NCBI GenBank assembly: GCA_038528385.1
Contig: JBCBET010000001.1
Location: forward strand, 877,630 to 941,629
DNA from: Shimia_B sp038528385
Lineage (GTDB): Bacteria; Pseudomonadota; Alphaproteobacteria; Rhodobacterales; Rhodobacteraceae
Length of the DNA stretch: 64,000 bases
Direction of reading: 5' to 3'
Made by a program: the position numbers and the translations under genes. Of this stretch, positions 49,855-58,553 are shown piece after piece. Numbering within the stretch: the stretch's first letter is position 1; each line of letters starts with the position of its first letter. A model generated the notes under the pieces. That model was not told the DNA's origin. It saw only the letters and a program-made list of their open reading frames with translations, and made no database searches.

Positions 49855-51141
49855 ATGACTCGTGTCTGGAATTTCGTCTCGAGCTACTCGCTCCTTCTCA
49901 TTGCCGGGGCGCTCATCGCCCTCGTTTGGGCCAATGTGGATTTCGACAGCTACCACCATTTCGTGGAGTTCACGCTCTGGGACCACGCGCCCATCGGGCA
50001 TCTCCATGACGGGCACCGCACGCTGACGCTGCACTACCTCGTCAACGACATCCTCATGGCGTTCTTCTTTGCCATCGCGGCCAAGGAAGTGTGGGAGGCG
50101 GTGATCCTGCGCAACGGCTCGCTGCGCGGCAAGAAGGCGGCCACGCCGCTTTTTGCCACGGCGGGCGGGATGCTGGGGCCGATTTCGGTCTATCTCGGGC
50201 TCGCGCTGTTGCTGGGGTCGGATACGTTCGATGCGGTGGCCAATGGCTGGGCGGTGCCCACGGCCACCGACATCGCGTTCTCCTATCTGGTGGGGCGGCT
50301 CGTTTTCGGGGCGGGACACCCGGCGGTGCGGTTCCTCCTGCTTCTGGCGATCGCCGACGACGCGGCGGGGCTCATCATCCTGGCGATCTTCTATCCCTCG
50401 GGCGACCTCGCGCCGGTGTGGCTCCTTTTGTCGGTCTTCGCGGCGGTGGGCGTCTTCACGCTGGCCAACTGGCTGCCGCGCCGCCTCGACCGGCACAACC
50501 AGGCGCGGCCCAACTCCACCTGGGTGCGCAAGACGCTGGGCTTCTGGCCCTACGCGCTGGCAGCGGCGGCGAGCTGGTACGGCTTCATGATGTCGGGCCT
50601 GCACCCGGCGCTGGGGCTCTTGCCCATCGTGCCGACGATCCCCCATGCGGACCGGGATTTCGGGATGCTCGCGGCCGCGGAGGCGCACATGACCGACCTC
50701 CTGAACCGGATCGAGCACGCGCTGAAGGCGCCGGTGGAGGTGGTGCTTTTCTTCTTCGGGCTCTGCAATGCGGGGGTTCAGTTCTCCTCCATGGGGGACG
50801 CCACGTGGCTCGTGCTCGCGGGTCTCATCGTGGGCAAGCCCGTGGGTATCCTCCTCTTCGGCTGGATCGCGGCGCGGCCCCTCGGCCTCGGCATTCCGGA
50901 GGGCATGCGCATCGTCGATCTCATCGTGATCGGCTTCGTGGCGGCCATCGGCTTTACCGTGTCGCTCTTCGTGGCCGCGGTGGCCTTCGAGGCCGGGCCG
51001 GTGCAGGACGCCGCCAAGATGGGCGCGCTCTTCTCCTTTGCGGCGGCGGTGATCTCCATCATCGCGGGCAAGGTGCTGCGGGTGGAGAAGCAGGAGCTGC
51101 CGGGGAGCATCGCGAGCCCCCACGCCACCCCCGCGCAGTAA
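49855..51141 (+). CDS. nhaA: Na+/H+ antiporter NhaA
   Basis: A 428-residue antiporter. Helix 4 region GWAVPTATDIAFSYLVGRLV (~136-155) and the ion-binding Asp pair in LLLAIADDAAGLIILAIFY (~164-182) are diagnostic. Later GDATWLVLAGLIVGKPVGILLFGWIA (~321-346) holds the conserved Lys. Twelve helices are predicted. It maintains sodium and pH balance, fitting a marine or saline life style. ATG at 49855 directly follows an in-frame GTG; GGGGGAT precedes. A terminator follows. Confidence 0.93.
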   Translation: MTRVWNFVSSYSLLLIAGALIALVWANVDFDSYHHFVEFTLWDHAPIGHLHDGHRTLTLHYLVNDILMAFFFAIAAKEVWEAVILRNGSLRGKKAATPLFATAGGMLGPISVYLGLALLLGSDTFDAVANGWAVPTATDIAFSYLVGRLVFGAGHPAVRFLLLLAIADDAAGLIILAIFYPSGDLAPVWLLLSVFAAVGVFTLANWLPRRLDRHNQARPNSTWVRKTLGFWPYALAAAASWYGFMMSGLHPALGLLPIVPTIPHADRDFGMLAAAEAHMTDLLNRIEHALKAPVEVVLFFFGLCNAGVQFSSMGDATWLVLAGLIVGKPVGILLFGWIAARPLGLGIPEGMRIVDLIVIGFVAAIGFTVSLFVAAVAFEAGPVQDAAKMGALFSFAAAVISIIAGKVLRVEKQELPGSIASPHATPAQ

Positions 51142-51201
51142 GCGGGGAAGACGCGCGGGGACGCGGCACCGCGTCTCTGCCGACCGCCTGCCTCCCCAAC
51201 A

Positions 51202-51240
51202 GGGCCCCACGCGCGCCGCTGCGTTGGCCCCGCTTTTTTG
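51202..51240 (+). terminator. Rho-independent terminator after nhaA
   Basis: GC-rich stem formed by GGGCCCCACGC and GCGTTGGCCCC (one mismatch, one bulge) with an 8-base loop, followed by GC and six T. Confidence 0.75.
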
Positions 51241-51364
51241 CCTTAATTTGTGACCACATCCCGGCTAGAACGTGCATAATCACAAAAAGAGGTCCTTGAG
51301 ACAGTCTTAAGGCGCCTCCTGTAGGGCAGTCACAAGTCGGCGCGGGGCAAGCCGGGGAGCAACC

Positions 51365-52027
51365 ATGCTCGAATTCGTGAACGTGTCGAAGTCCTTCTGG
51401 ACGGGGCAGCAGCGCAAGGTGATCCTTGACCGCGCCTCCTTCCGCGTGGAGCTCGGCAATTCACTGGGAATCCTCGCGCCCAACGGCACGGGCAAGACCA
51501 CCGTCATCAACATGATGGCGGGCCTCGAGAAGCCCGACGAGGGCGTCATCCACCGTCTGTGCAAGATCTCCTTTCCCCTGGGCTTCATGGGCGGGATCGT
51601 CACCCGCCACACGGCGGTGGAGAATTGCCGCTACATCGCCCGCCTCTACGGGCTCGACCCCGACTACGTGGAGGCGTTCTGCCGCTGGATGTGTGGGATC
51701 GAGGAATACTTCGACATGCCCGTGGGCACCTATTCATCGGGCATGCGCTCGCGTTTCGTCTTTTCGTTGCTGCTCGCGCTCGATTTCGACATGTACCTCA
51801 TCGACGAGGGGATGCCGCAGACCACCGACGTGACCTTCAACCGCAAGGCCGGGGCGATCCTGCGGGAGCGGCTGGAGACGACGACGGTGATCATCGTCTC
51901 GCACCAGCCCGACACGCTGGAGCGGTTCGCCCGCTCCGCGGCGGTGCTGATCGACGGGCAATTCGTGATGTTTGATACGCTGGAAGAAGCGAGACAGCTC
52001 TATGACTACCAAACCCAGGGCGAGTAA
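51365..52027 (+). CDS. kpsT: Capsular polysaccharide ABC transporter ATP-binding protein (KpsT)
   Basis: A 220-residue ATPase of the polysaccharide-export ABC-2 class. Walker A ILAPNGTGKTTVINMM (~36-51), signature YSSGMRSRFVFSLLLALDFD (~123-142), Walker B MYLIDEGMPQTTD (~143-155, with E) and switch His in VIIVSHQPDTLERF. KpsT drives export of group 2-type capsule or Kdo-linked polysaccharide with KpsM. No KpsM gene is beside it; instead the next gene is a KpsE-like protein. Its end overlaps that gene by 26 bases. Confidence 0.9.
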   Translation: MLEFVNVSKSFWTGQQRKVILDRASFRVELGNSLGILAPNGTGKTTVINMMAGLEKPDEGVIHRLCKISFPLGFMGGIVTRHTAVENCRYIARLYGLDPDYVEAFCRWMCGIEEYFDMPVGTYSSGMRSRFVFSLLLALDFDMYLIDEGMPQTTDVTFNRKAGAILRERLETTTVIIVSHQPDTLERFARSAAVLIDGQFVMFDTLEEARQLYDYQTQGE

Positions 52028-53810
52028 GTTTCGCATCAAGCGCAGCGGCGGCGGCGGGCCGTCCCGGCCGCCCGCGCCGCCCGAGGGCGCGGCGGAGACA
52101 GGGCAGGACGCCGCCATGCGCCCGGGCGAGGACCCCCGCGTGGTCCGGCGCCCCGTGTCGCTGTCCCTCGGCGGTGCCGCCGACCCGTCCGCGCAATCTG
52201 CCCCGTCCGAACCGACAGCCTCTTCAACCCAGTCCACGCCCCCCTCCGAGGATGCCGAGGCGCGCATCCGCGAAAAGATCCAGGCGGCGCGAGACGCCCG
52301 CACCGCCGACGGCCCCCCGCCCGGCGCACCGGCCGATGCCCGCGTCACGAGCGCCGCGGAAATGCGGGGTGAAACCAGCATCGATGCGATCCGCCGCGAG
52401 GGTCTCACCGGGCGCCAGCTCCGCATGGCGCGCCGCGTGGCGCAGAAAAACGGGATCGCGGCGACGTCGGATTTCGAGGCGGTGAAGCTCCTGCGCGAAC
52501 GGGGCATCGACCCGTTCAAGGCGACGGGAGCGCTGGAGCTGGTGGTTCCGAACACCGCCGACACCGATACCTCGCTCGCCGGGCGCGTGCAGCTTCCCCA
52601 GACGGTCCCGGCGCAGGGCCAGCCGGCCCTTCCCCCGGGCGCCGATCCCGCCGCCGTGCGGGCCCGCGAGATCCGCGCCATACAGCAGGACATCGCGCGC
52701 CGGCGGCGGCGCAACATGCTGTTTCTCTTCGCGCGGCTGGCGATCTTCGTCGGTCTGCCGACCTTCCTTTTGGGCTACTATTTCGCCTTCATGGCCACGC
52801 CCATGTACGCCACCAAGAGCGCCTTCCTCATCCAGCAGAACGAAAGCTCCACCGGCGCGGCCTCGGGGCTTGCGGGCATGTTCGGCTCCAACCAGCTCGC
52901 CACCGTGCAGGATTCCATCGCCGTTCAGGGCTACCTGACCTCGCGCGAGGGCATGCTGCGCCTCAACGAGGAGCACGGCTTCAAATCCCATTTCCAGGAC
53001 CCCGCGCTCGACCGCATCACCCGTCTGCCGCCCGATGCCACCAACGAGGACGCCTACCGGATCTACCAGCGCAACGTGAAGATCGGCTACGACCCCACCG
53101 AGGGCATCATCAACATGGAGGTGATCGCCGCCACGCCCGAGGCGAGCCAGACCTTTTCCAACGCGCTGATCTCCTACGCGGAGGGCCAGGTCTCGGACCT
53201 GTCGCTCCGGCTGCGCAACGACCAGATGCGCGGCGCCCGGGAAAGCTTTGCCGACGCCGAGGTGAAGCGTCAGCAGGCCGCCGAACGGCTCGTGGCGCTG
53301 CAGACGGAGCTCCAGACCGTGGATGCCGCGGGTGTCATCGGCGCGGCGCAGGCGCGCATCGCGAGCTTCGAGACCGAGCTCGAGGACAAGCGCATCCAGC
53401 TTCAGGCGCAGCTCGCCAACCGGCGCCCGAACGAAGCGCGGGTGGAGGGCCTGGAAGCCGATATCAGGTTTCTGGAGGAAAGCATCGCGGCCCAGCGGTC
53501 CCGCCTCACCCAGGCGAGCGAGAGCGGCGAGTCGCTCGCGTCCATCCAGGCCCAGATCCAGATCGCGCAGATCGATTTCACGACGCGCGACGCCATGCTG
53601 CAGCAGGCGCTCCAGGCGCTGGAGGCCGCGCGCATCGCCGCCGACCGGCAGGTGCGCTACATCGCGATCTCCACCCCGCCCACGGCGCCGGACACGCCCA
53701 CCTATCCCAAGGTGTTCGAGAACACGGCGCTGGCCTTCCTGATCTTTGCGGGCATCTACCTCATGGTGTCACTCACCGCGTCGATCCTGCGCGAACAGGT
53801 GTCGAGCTGA
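52002..53810 (+). CDS. kpsE: Capsule polysaccharide export inner-membrane protein (KpsE-like)
   Basis: A 602-residue Wzz/PCP-type protein. TM1 at ~239-261 (MLFLFARLAIFVGLPTFLLGYYF), then periplasmic region with SAFLIQQNESS and a long coiled coil (~400-520; EVKRQQAAERLVALQTELQTV and the following helices), TM2 near the C terminus (TALAFLIFAGIYLMVSLTASIL). KpsE links the KpsMT pump to the outer-membrane channel. Unusual is the ~230-residue cytosolic N-terminal extension, rich in Pro/Ala and basic (KFRIKRSGGGGPSRPPAPP), with an HTH-like piece LRMARRVAQKNGI. Overlaps kpsT and is coupled to kdsA. Confidence 0.87.
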   Translation: MTTKPRASKFRIKRSGGGGPSRPPAPPEGAAETGQDAAMRPGEDPRVVRRPVSLSLGGAADPSAQSAPSEPTASSTQSTPPSEDAEARIREKIQAARDARTADGPPPGAPADARVTSAAEMRGETSIDAIRREGLTGRQLRMARRVAQKNGIAATSDFEAVKLLRERGIDPFKATGALELVVPNTADTDTSLAGRVQLPQTVPAQGQPALPPGADPAAVRAREIRAIQQDIARRRRRNMLFLFARLAIFVGLPTFLLGYYFAFMATPMYATKSAFLIQQNESSTGAASGLAGMFGSNQLATVQDSIAVQGYLTSREGMLRLNEEHGFKSHFQDPALDRITRLPPDATNEDAYRIYQRNVKIGYDPTEGIINMEVIAATPEASQTFSNALISYAEGQVSDLSLRLRNDQMRGARESFADAEVKRQQAAERLVALQTELQTVDAAGVIGAAQARIASFETELEDKRIQLQAQLANRRPNEARVEGLEADIRFLEESIAAQRSRLTQASESGESLASIQAQIQIAQIDFTTRDAMLQQALQALEAARIAADRQVRYIAISTPPTAPDTPTYPKVFENTALAFLIFAGIYLMVSLTASILREQVSS

Positions 53811-54640
53811 TGAAGACCGTGGCGGTGGGGCCGCTTTCGGTGTCGAACGACGCGCCGCTCACGGTCATCGCGGGGCCCTGCCAGCTCGAGAGCCTCGACC
53901 ACGCGCAGATGATCGCGGGCCAGATGGCGGAGGCCTGCGCGGCGGTGGGCGCGGGCTACGTGTTCAAGGCGAGCTATGACAAGGCCAACCGCACCTCGCT
54001 CTCCGGCAAGCGCGGGCTGGGCATCGAGGCGGGGCTCAAGGTGCTCGAGGCCGTGCGCGCCATGGGCATGCCGGTCCTGACCGACATCCACAGCCCCGCC
54101 CAATGCGCGCAGGCGGCGGCCGTCTGCGACATCATCCAGGTGCCCGCCTTCCTGTCGCGGCAGACCGACCTCCTCCTCGCCGCGGGCGAGAGCGGGGCGG
54201 TGGTGAACGTCAAGAAGGGGCAGTTCATGGCCCCCTGGGACATGCCCAACGTCATCGCCAAGCTCGAGAGCACCGGCAACGAGAAGATCCTTCTGACCGA
54301 ACGGGGGGCGAGCTTCGGCTACAACGCCCTCGTGGCCGACATGCGCAGCCTGCCCACCATGGCCACCACCGGCTACCCCGTCATCATGGACGCCACCCAT
54401 TCCGTGCAGCAGCCCGGCGGGCTTGGCGGGTCCTCTGGCGGGGACCGGCGCTTTGCCCCCGTCATGGCGCGTGCGGCGGTGGCGCTCGGCATCGCGGGGG
54501 TTTTCATCGAGACCCACGAGGACCCGGATACCGCGCCCTCCGACGGCCCCAACATGATCCCGCTCGACCGGATGCCCGCGCTCCTCGCGACGCTCATGGA
54601 GCTCGACCGCATCGCCAAGGCCGACCCAATCAGGCTTTGA
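53810..54640 (+). CDS. kdsA: 3-deoxy-8-phosphooctulonate synthase
   Basis: A 276-residue Kdo-8-phosphate synthase condensing PEP with arabinose 5-phosphate. Blocks: VIAGPCQLESLDHAQMIAG (~19-37), FKASYDKANRTS (~54-65), DIHSPAQC (~89-96), IIQVPAFLSRQTDL (~104-117), NVKKGQFMAPWDM and TERGASFGYNALV. Presence of C in GPCQL and in AAVCD suits either class of metal dependence; not decided. It starts on the stop of the capsule export gene (TGATG). The link is sensible because capsule carried by KpsMT is built on a poly-Kdo anchor. Confidence 0.95.
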   Translation: MKTVAVGPLSVSNDAPLTVIAGPCQLESLDHAQMIAGQMAEACAAVGAGYVFKASYDKANRTSLSGKRGLGIEAGLKVLEAVRAMGMPVLTDIHSPAQCAQAAAVCDIIQVPAFLSRQTDLLLAAGESGAVVNVKKGQFMAPWDMPNVIAKLESTGNEKILLTERGASFGYNALVADMRSLPTMATTGYPVIMDATHSVQQPGGLGGSSGGDRRFAPVMARAAVALGIAGVFIETHEDPDTAPSDGPNMIPLDRMPALLATLMELDRIAKADPIRL

Positions 54641-54673
54641 CCCCGGCGGGCGGGCGGGGCCATGGTGCGGCCC

Positions 54674-55990
54674 ATGCGCGCCCTCCTCCTCTGCCTCACT
54701 CTCCTCATGGCCCTCCCCGCCGCCGCGCAGGAGGCCGAGCCCACCGGCACCATCACCGCCACGGGCGAGGGCGTGTCAGACGCCGCCATCGCCCAGCGCC
54801 TGAGCGACATCCTGGCAGAACTCGGCGGCTACGAGGACGTGAACGTCGATGTTTCCAGCGGCATCGTCAGCTTCGACGGCGAGGCGTTGAGCGGCGAGGC
54901 CATCGACCGGCTCGACGCCATCGCGGGCCGCGTGGAGGGGGTGGTGGCCATCGAGAACGCCGTCTCCGAAACCGCCGATGTCGCCCGCCGCCTGAGCCCC
55001 GTGCGCGAGCGGCTCGCCGCGCGGCTCACCCAGCTTGCCACGCTCGCTCCGATCCTCGGCATCGCGATCCTGACCTTCGCGCTGGTCCTTCTCCTCGGTC
55101 TCTTCGTGGCGAGCCGCCGCTTTCTCGCGCGCCTCGCGCCCAATGCCTTCATCGCCGACATCTACCGGATGCTCGTGCGCCTCGCCTTTCTGATTGCGGG
55201 CCTCGTCGTGGCGCTCGACATCCTCGGTGCTACCGCGCTTCTCTCCACAATCCTTGGGGCGGCGGGCATCATCGGGCTCGCCGTGGGCTTTGCGGTGCGC
55301 GACACGGTGGAGAATTTCATCGCCTCGATCATGCTCTCCATTCGGCAGCCCTTCCGGCCCAACGACGCGGTGGAGATCAACGGCGACGAAGGGCTCGTGA
55401 TCCGCCTCACCTCGCGCGCCACGATCCTTCTGAGCTTTGACGGCAACCACATCCGCATCCCCAACGCGACGGTCTTCAAGAGCCGGATCGTCAACTACAC
55501 CACCAATCCCGAGCGGCGCTTCCTCTTCGAGATCGGGGTGGCCCCCGATGCCGATCTCGCCGCCATGCGCCACCTGGCCGAAGACACTGTAGCGGCCCTG
55601 CCCTTCACCCTCGCCGACCCCGCGCCGCTCGCCTGGACGGACAGGATCGGGGACGGGGCGATCTTTCTGACCGTGACGGGCTGGATCGATCAGCGGGAGA
55701 CGACCCTCCTCCTCGCGCGGTCCGAGGCGCTGCGCAACGTGAAGGCGGCGGTGGAAGGCGCGGGCGTGGAGGTGCCGGACACGACCTACACGGTGCGCCT
55801 GTCGGAACCGCTCGGCGACCGCGCGGCCCCGCGGCCCGCGGCCCGGACACGCGCCGCCCCCCGGCCCGAGGAGGAGGCGCCCGACGACATCCGTGGGCCC
55901 GGCGCCGCCGCGCTGACGGAGCTCGTGGCCGCCGAACAGGAGGACGAAGACAGGCCCAACCTCCTGCGCGCGGACGCCGCCACGGAGTGA
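54674..55990 (+). CDS. Mechanosensitive ion channel (MscS) with N-terminal BON-like domain
   Basis: A 438-residue channel. Signal peptide MRALLLCLTLLMALPAAA, then a periplasmic BON-like domain (~30-105; ISDILAEL..., VNVDVSSGIVSFDGEALSGEAIDRLDAIAGRVEGVVAIENAV). Three TM helices follow (LAPILGIAILTFALVLLLGLFVA; LVRLAFLIAGLVVALDILGA; then pore helix LSTILGAAGIIGLAVGFAVRDTVENFIASIML, ~190-221). The beta domain RQPFRPNDAVEINGDEGLVIRLTSRATIL is diagnostic of MscS. The C-terminal tail is proline/arginine-rich. BON plus MscS is a rarer domain layout. Start ATG at 54674 preferred over 54662. Confidence 0.88.
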   Translation: MRALLLCLTLLMALPAAAQEAEPTGTITATGEGVSDAAIAQRLSDILAELGGYEDVNVDVSSGIVSFDGEALSGEAIDRLDAIAGRVEGVVAIENAVSETADVARRLSPVRERLAARLTQLATLAPILGIAILTFALVLLLGLFVASRRFLARLAPNAFIADIYRMLVRLAFLIAGLVVALDILGATALLSTILGAAGIIGLAVGFAVRDTVENFIASIMLSIRQPFRPNDAVEINGDEGLVIRLTSRATILLSFDGNHIRIPNATVFKSRIVNYTTNPERRFLFEIGVAPDADLAAMRHLAEDTVAALPFTLADPAPLAWTDRIGDGAIFLTVTGWIDQRETTLLLARSEALRNVKAAVEGAGVEVPDTTYTVRLSEPLGDRAAPRPAARTRAAPRPEEEAPDDIRGPGAAALTELVAAEQEDEDRPNLLRADAATE

Positions 55991-56063
55991 GCCGTTTTTC
56001 CGGCGGGCCGCGAAGTCAGGGCTTGAAACCCCACCCGCTTCGCCGTATTTCCGCCGACGCTGT

Positions 56064-56138
56064 TGGGGTGTAGCCAAGCGGTAAGGCAGCGGTTTTTGGT
56101 ACCGTGTACCGTAGGTTCGAATCCTACCACCCCAGCCA
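56064..56138 (+). tRNA. tRNA-Gln (anticodon UUG)
   Basis: 75-base cloverleaf with encoded CCA. Acceptor TGGGGTG pairs with CACCCCA, discriminator G, then CCA. D-loop AGCCAAGCGGTAAGGC, anticodon loop with TTG flanked by TT and GT, and T-arm GTAGG-TTCGAAT-CCTAC. Its 3' end borders the mobile island; a partial copy of the acceptor end (CCACCCCAGC, 56141-56150) follows at once. Confidence 0.95.
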
Positions 56139-56401
56139 GCCACCCCAGCAAACTAGAGTGGCGGATATCTTGCCGCATATTAATGCGCGTCTTCAGGCGC
56201 TGGCATGTCGGCCTACGCAACTGAGACGCACCGACCAAGCCAAATCAACCCATGCATCCCCACGCGTCTCAGTAAGCCGAAAGTCGCGGTGCGGTTTCCA
56301 AAGAACAGAGAATTTACAGGCAACGGTCGTGCTTTAGGGGCTGGTCGTGGCGTGAAACCGCCAAATACCTCTGCAATATCTGCGACTTAGCGGTGATTTC
56401 T
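56139..56401. other. Island left edge with AACAGGGAA-like motifs
   Basis: No gene. Contains CCACCCCAGC directly after the tRNA, and AACAGAGAA (56304-56312) and TACAGGCAA (56315-56323). The same kind of motifs, reversed, cluster at 63650-63840. Confidence 0.45.
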
Positions 56402-57483
56402 CTAGACGCTCGAATAGGGAGTTGCCGGGATCTCGAACAGGGAACTTCCCTCCGAGATGCGCGAACCGACGGCAAAGATACAGGGATGCGCCATGCACAC
56501 GCCAAAGCGCCTTTCCTGCTCCTCCCATCTCAGCGGGAACCGCGCTCTCGCGAGGCGCTCTCGGGTCATATCGACGGGCTGCTGGCCCGCGACAGTTCCA
56601 GCCTCTATCTTCGGGGAGAGAGTGGCAAGGGGTAGTAGCCGTCGGACGTAGCTATCGGTGCAGCCGATTTCTGAGGCGAGGGTCTTTACCGGCTTTCCAG
56701 CTTTGCCCTCGGACAGCCAGTGATGTTCCTTTTGGAGGGCGGCGACGAGCGTCCGGTCTGGAACCGGATGCGTGCCTCCTGCTAATTCTGGCTGTCGACG
56801 CTCCTGCGCTTGCAGGTGAACGGGGCGTCGAACTGGATCACGTGATCAGTAAGGCGTTCGTGGCTCACGTTCAGAAGTTCCGACACAGCTTTCGACGACA
56901 GCTTCACCTCAACGGCGGCGCTCGCGATCTTGGTCCTCTCAATGAGACCCGCCGCGAGCCTGATGCCCTCCTCTCCCACACGCCCCCCAAGCTGCTCGGC
57001 TGCCTTGGATACGCGGGCAATCTGCGCCGCAGAGCTTTCTCGTAGGACCTGGTGCGTACGTGCGAGACGGCAGATGTGATCCGCAATGATCGTTGCAACG
57101 GCACCCTCGAAGGTCGGAGCGGGAAGGCGCAAGCCATCTTTCCCCCCGCCCGAGATCAATCTGTTCGACACCTCATATCGGACGCGGCGTCCGGACCTTT
57201 GCGTGTGGCTCGGGGTCAAGCCGTTGCCGGTCTCATCCATGAACTTTCCTAGAAATGTGGCATCGGGCTTCAGCGTGGCTGAGCCTCCCCCGCGTGTTGC
57301 ACTTGCAGCCTGCAGGCGGCTCCGCACGGTGTCCCAAGTCTCATGATCTATGATCGCTGCGTGCCGACCCGGCCAACAGGTGTCTTTGTGCCTGATCAGC
57401 CCGCGATAGACCGGGTTCGTCAGCAAGTGGTGCAGCTGCCCTCGACTGAATGGCCCGCCGCCTTGCGTTCTTCCGCTGGGAAA
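56402..57483 (-). pseudogene. Serine recombinase remnant (C-terminal part, frameshifted)
   Basis: Minus-strand remains of a large resolvase-type recombinase. The reading starting near 57483 gives SGRTQGGGPFSRGQLHHLLT, then NPVYRGLIRHKDTCWPGRHA and IIDHETWDTVRSRLQAA, a block typical of the recombinase domain beside the zinc ribbon. That frame stops at 56782; the family C terminus continues in another frame as HHWLSEGKAGKPVKTLASEIGCTDSYVRRLL and LSPKIEAGTVAGQQPVDMTRERL to a TAG at 56404-56402. The N-terminal catalytic resolvase domain with its Ser is absent upstream. So the gene is truncated and frameshifted and cannot act. It lies beside the tRNA-Gln, as an integrase would. Confidence 0.8.
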
Positions 57484-57667
57484 CTGGCGACGATTGTCGG
57501 CTGCGTCTGCAGCATCAGGACTTTGGGTTAGACGTCGGCTGTGGACCGTTGAGTGGCGGTCGTCCGGAGAGCTCGCCGTCTGGATGCTGCGCTGGATCCG
57601 ACGTCTGCAACGAGGCCAAACCGACCAGTTTTCTGCGCCGCAACGAAGGCACGTTTCGCTGACGAAA

Positions 57668-57687
57668 AGTATTGCCGCAAAGATACT
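57668..57687 (+). promoter_or_regulatory. Putative ArsR operator for the arsenate operon
   Basis: Inverted repeat AGTAT-N10-ATACT within an AT-rich stretch, 20 bases before the start of the ArsR-ArsC fusion gene. Position suits autorepression by the ArsR domain. Confidence 0.5.
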
Positions 57688-57707
57688 AATTCAGTAATTC
57701 ATGAAGC

Positions 57708-58553
57708 ATGGAAGCTTTGATTCCCGATCGCCTCGCCACCCTTGGCCACCCGCAGCGGCTGGCCGTGTTTCGCCTGCTCATGCGCCGATATCCCGATCGC
57801 GTGCCCGCCTCCGAGCTCGCCGGCGCGCTGGCGCTTAAACCAAACACATTGTCGACCTATGTCCGGGCGCTCATGCAGGCGGGCCTGGTCACCCAGGAAC
57901 GCGCCGGAACCTCGTTGCGCTATGCGATCCACATGGACGCTGCGCGCGATACTTTCGAATACCTGCTGCGCGATTGCTGCCGCGGTCGTCCGGAAATCTG
58001 CTCACCCTTCACAGCAACTGACCTCGACGGAGACAGTCCAATGACGGATCGCAAGTACAACGTCCTTTTCATCTGCACCGGCAATTCCGCGCGCTCTATC
58101 TTCGCTGAATCGATCCTGCGAAAGCAGGCGGGGGACCAGTTCGTGGCTTACTCGGCGGGGACCAAGCCACGCTCGGAACTGAACCCCTTCGCGCTCGAAG
58201 TGCTCGAGCAGAAGGGGCATGACATCTCCGTTCTGAGCGCGAAGAACGTGTCGGTCTTCCAGGGTGATGATGCTCCGAACTTCGACTTCGTGTTCACGGT
58301 CTGCAATCAAGCCGCCAACGAGGAATGTCCCGCTTGGACAGGTCAGCCGGTGAGCGCACATTGGGGGATGCCGGACCCGGTCAAGGTGGAAGGCTCCGAC
58401 GCGGAAAAGAGCCTCGCCTTTCAGCAGGCCTATGGTGCCCTTCTCAACCGGATCAAGGCGTTCGCCGCTCTGCCCATCGCGTCCCTTGACCGGATCGCGC
58501 TGCAAAAAGCCGTGGATGACATCGCGCGCAACAACGAAGAAACCTCGGCATGA
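57708..58553 (+). CDS. ArsR-ArsC fusion: arsenic-responsive regulator with LMW-phosphatase-type arsenate reductase
   Basis: A 281-residue two-domain protein. Residues 1-100 are an ArsR winged helix (LATLGHPQRLAVFRLLMRRY, then LSTYVRALMQAGLVTQERAGTSLRYAI) ending with the Cys pair in RDCCRGRPEIC that may sense arsenite. Residues ~113-255 are a low-molecular-weight phosphatase-like ArsC: active-site loop LFICTGNSARSIFAES (C at ~121), second Cys in FTVCNQAANEECPAW. It reduces arsenate to arsenite in relatives. The two functions are fused in one chain, known from Rhodobacteraceae. It is coupled to the GAPDH gene by ATGA. Confidence 0.92.
   Translation: MEALIPDRLATLGHPQRLAVFRLLMRRYPDRVPASELAGALALKPNTLSTYVRALMQAGLVTQERAGTSLRYAIHMDAARDTFEYLLRDCCRGRPEICSPFTATDLDGDSPMTDRKYNVLFICTGNSARSIFAESILRKQAGDQFVAYSAGTKPRSELNPFALEVLEQKGHDISVLSAKNVSVFQGDDAPNFDFVFTVCNQAANEECPAWTGQPVSAHWGMPDPVKVEGSDAEKSLAFQQAYGALLNRIKAFAALPIASLDRIALQKAVDDIARNNEETSA

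Noticed and set aside
48622..51210. 862-codon open frame antisense to the permease and nhaA
   Set aside because: Highly charged low-complexity (H, R, E) translation and both sense genes are clear transporters.
51247..51280. Sigma70 promoter for kpsT (TTGTGA and CATAAT)
   Set aside because: The spacing is 21 bases, too long for a good promoter, so it is not listed as a feature.
57494..57697. Small plus-strand frame before the ars operon
   Set aside because: Ends within the operator region, no ribosome site, and lies over the decayed recombinase edge.
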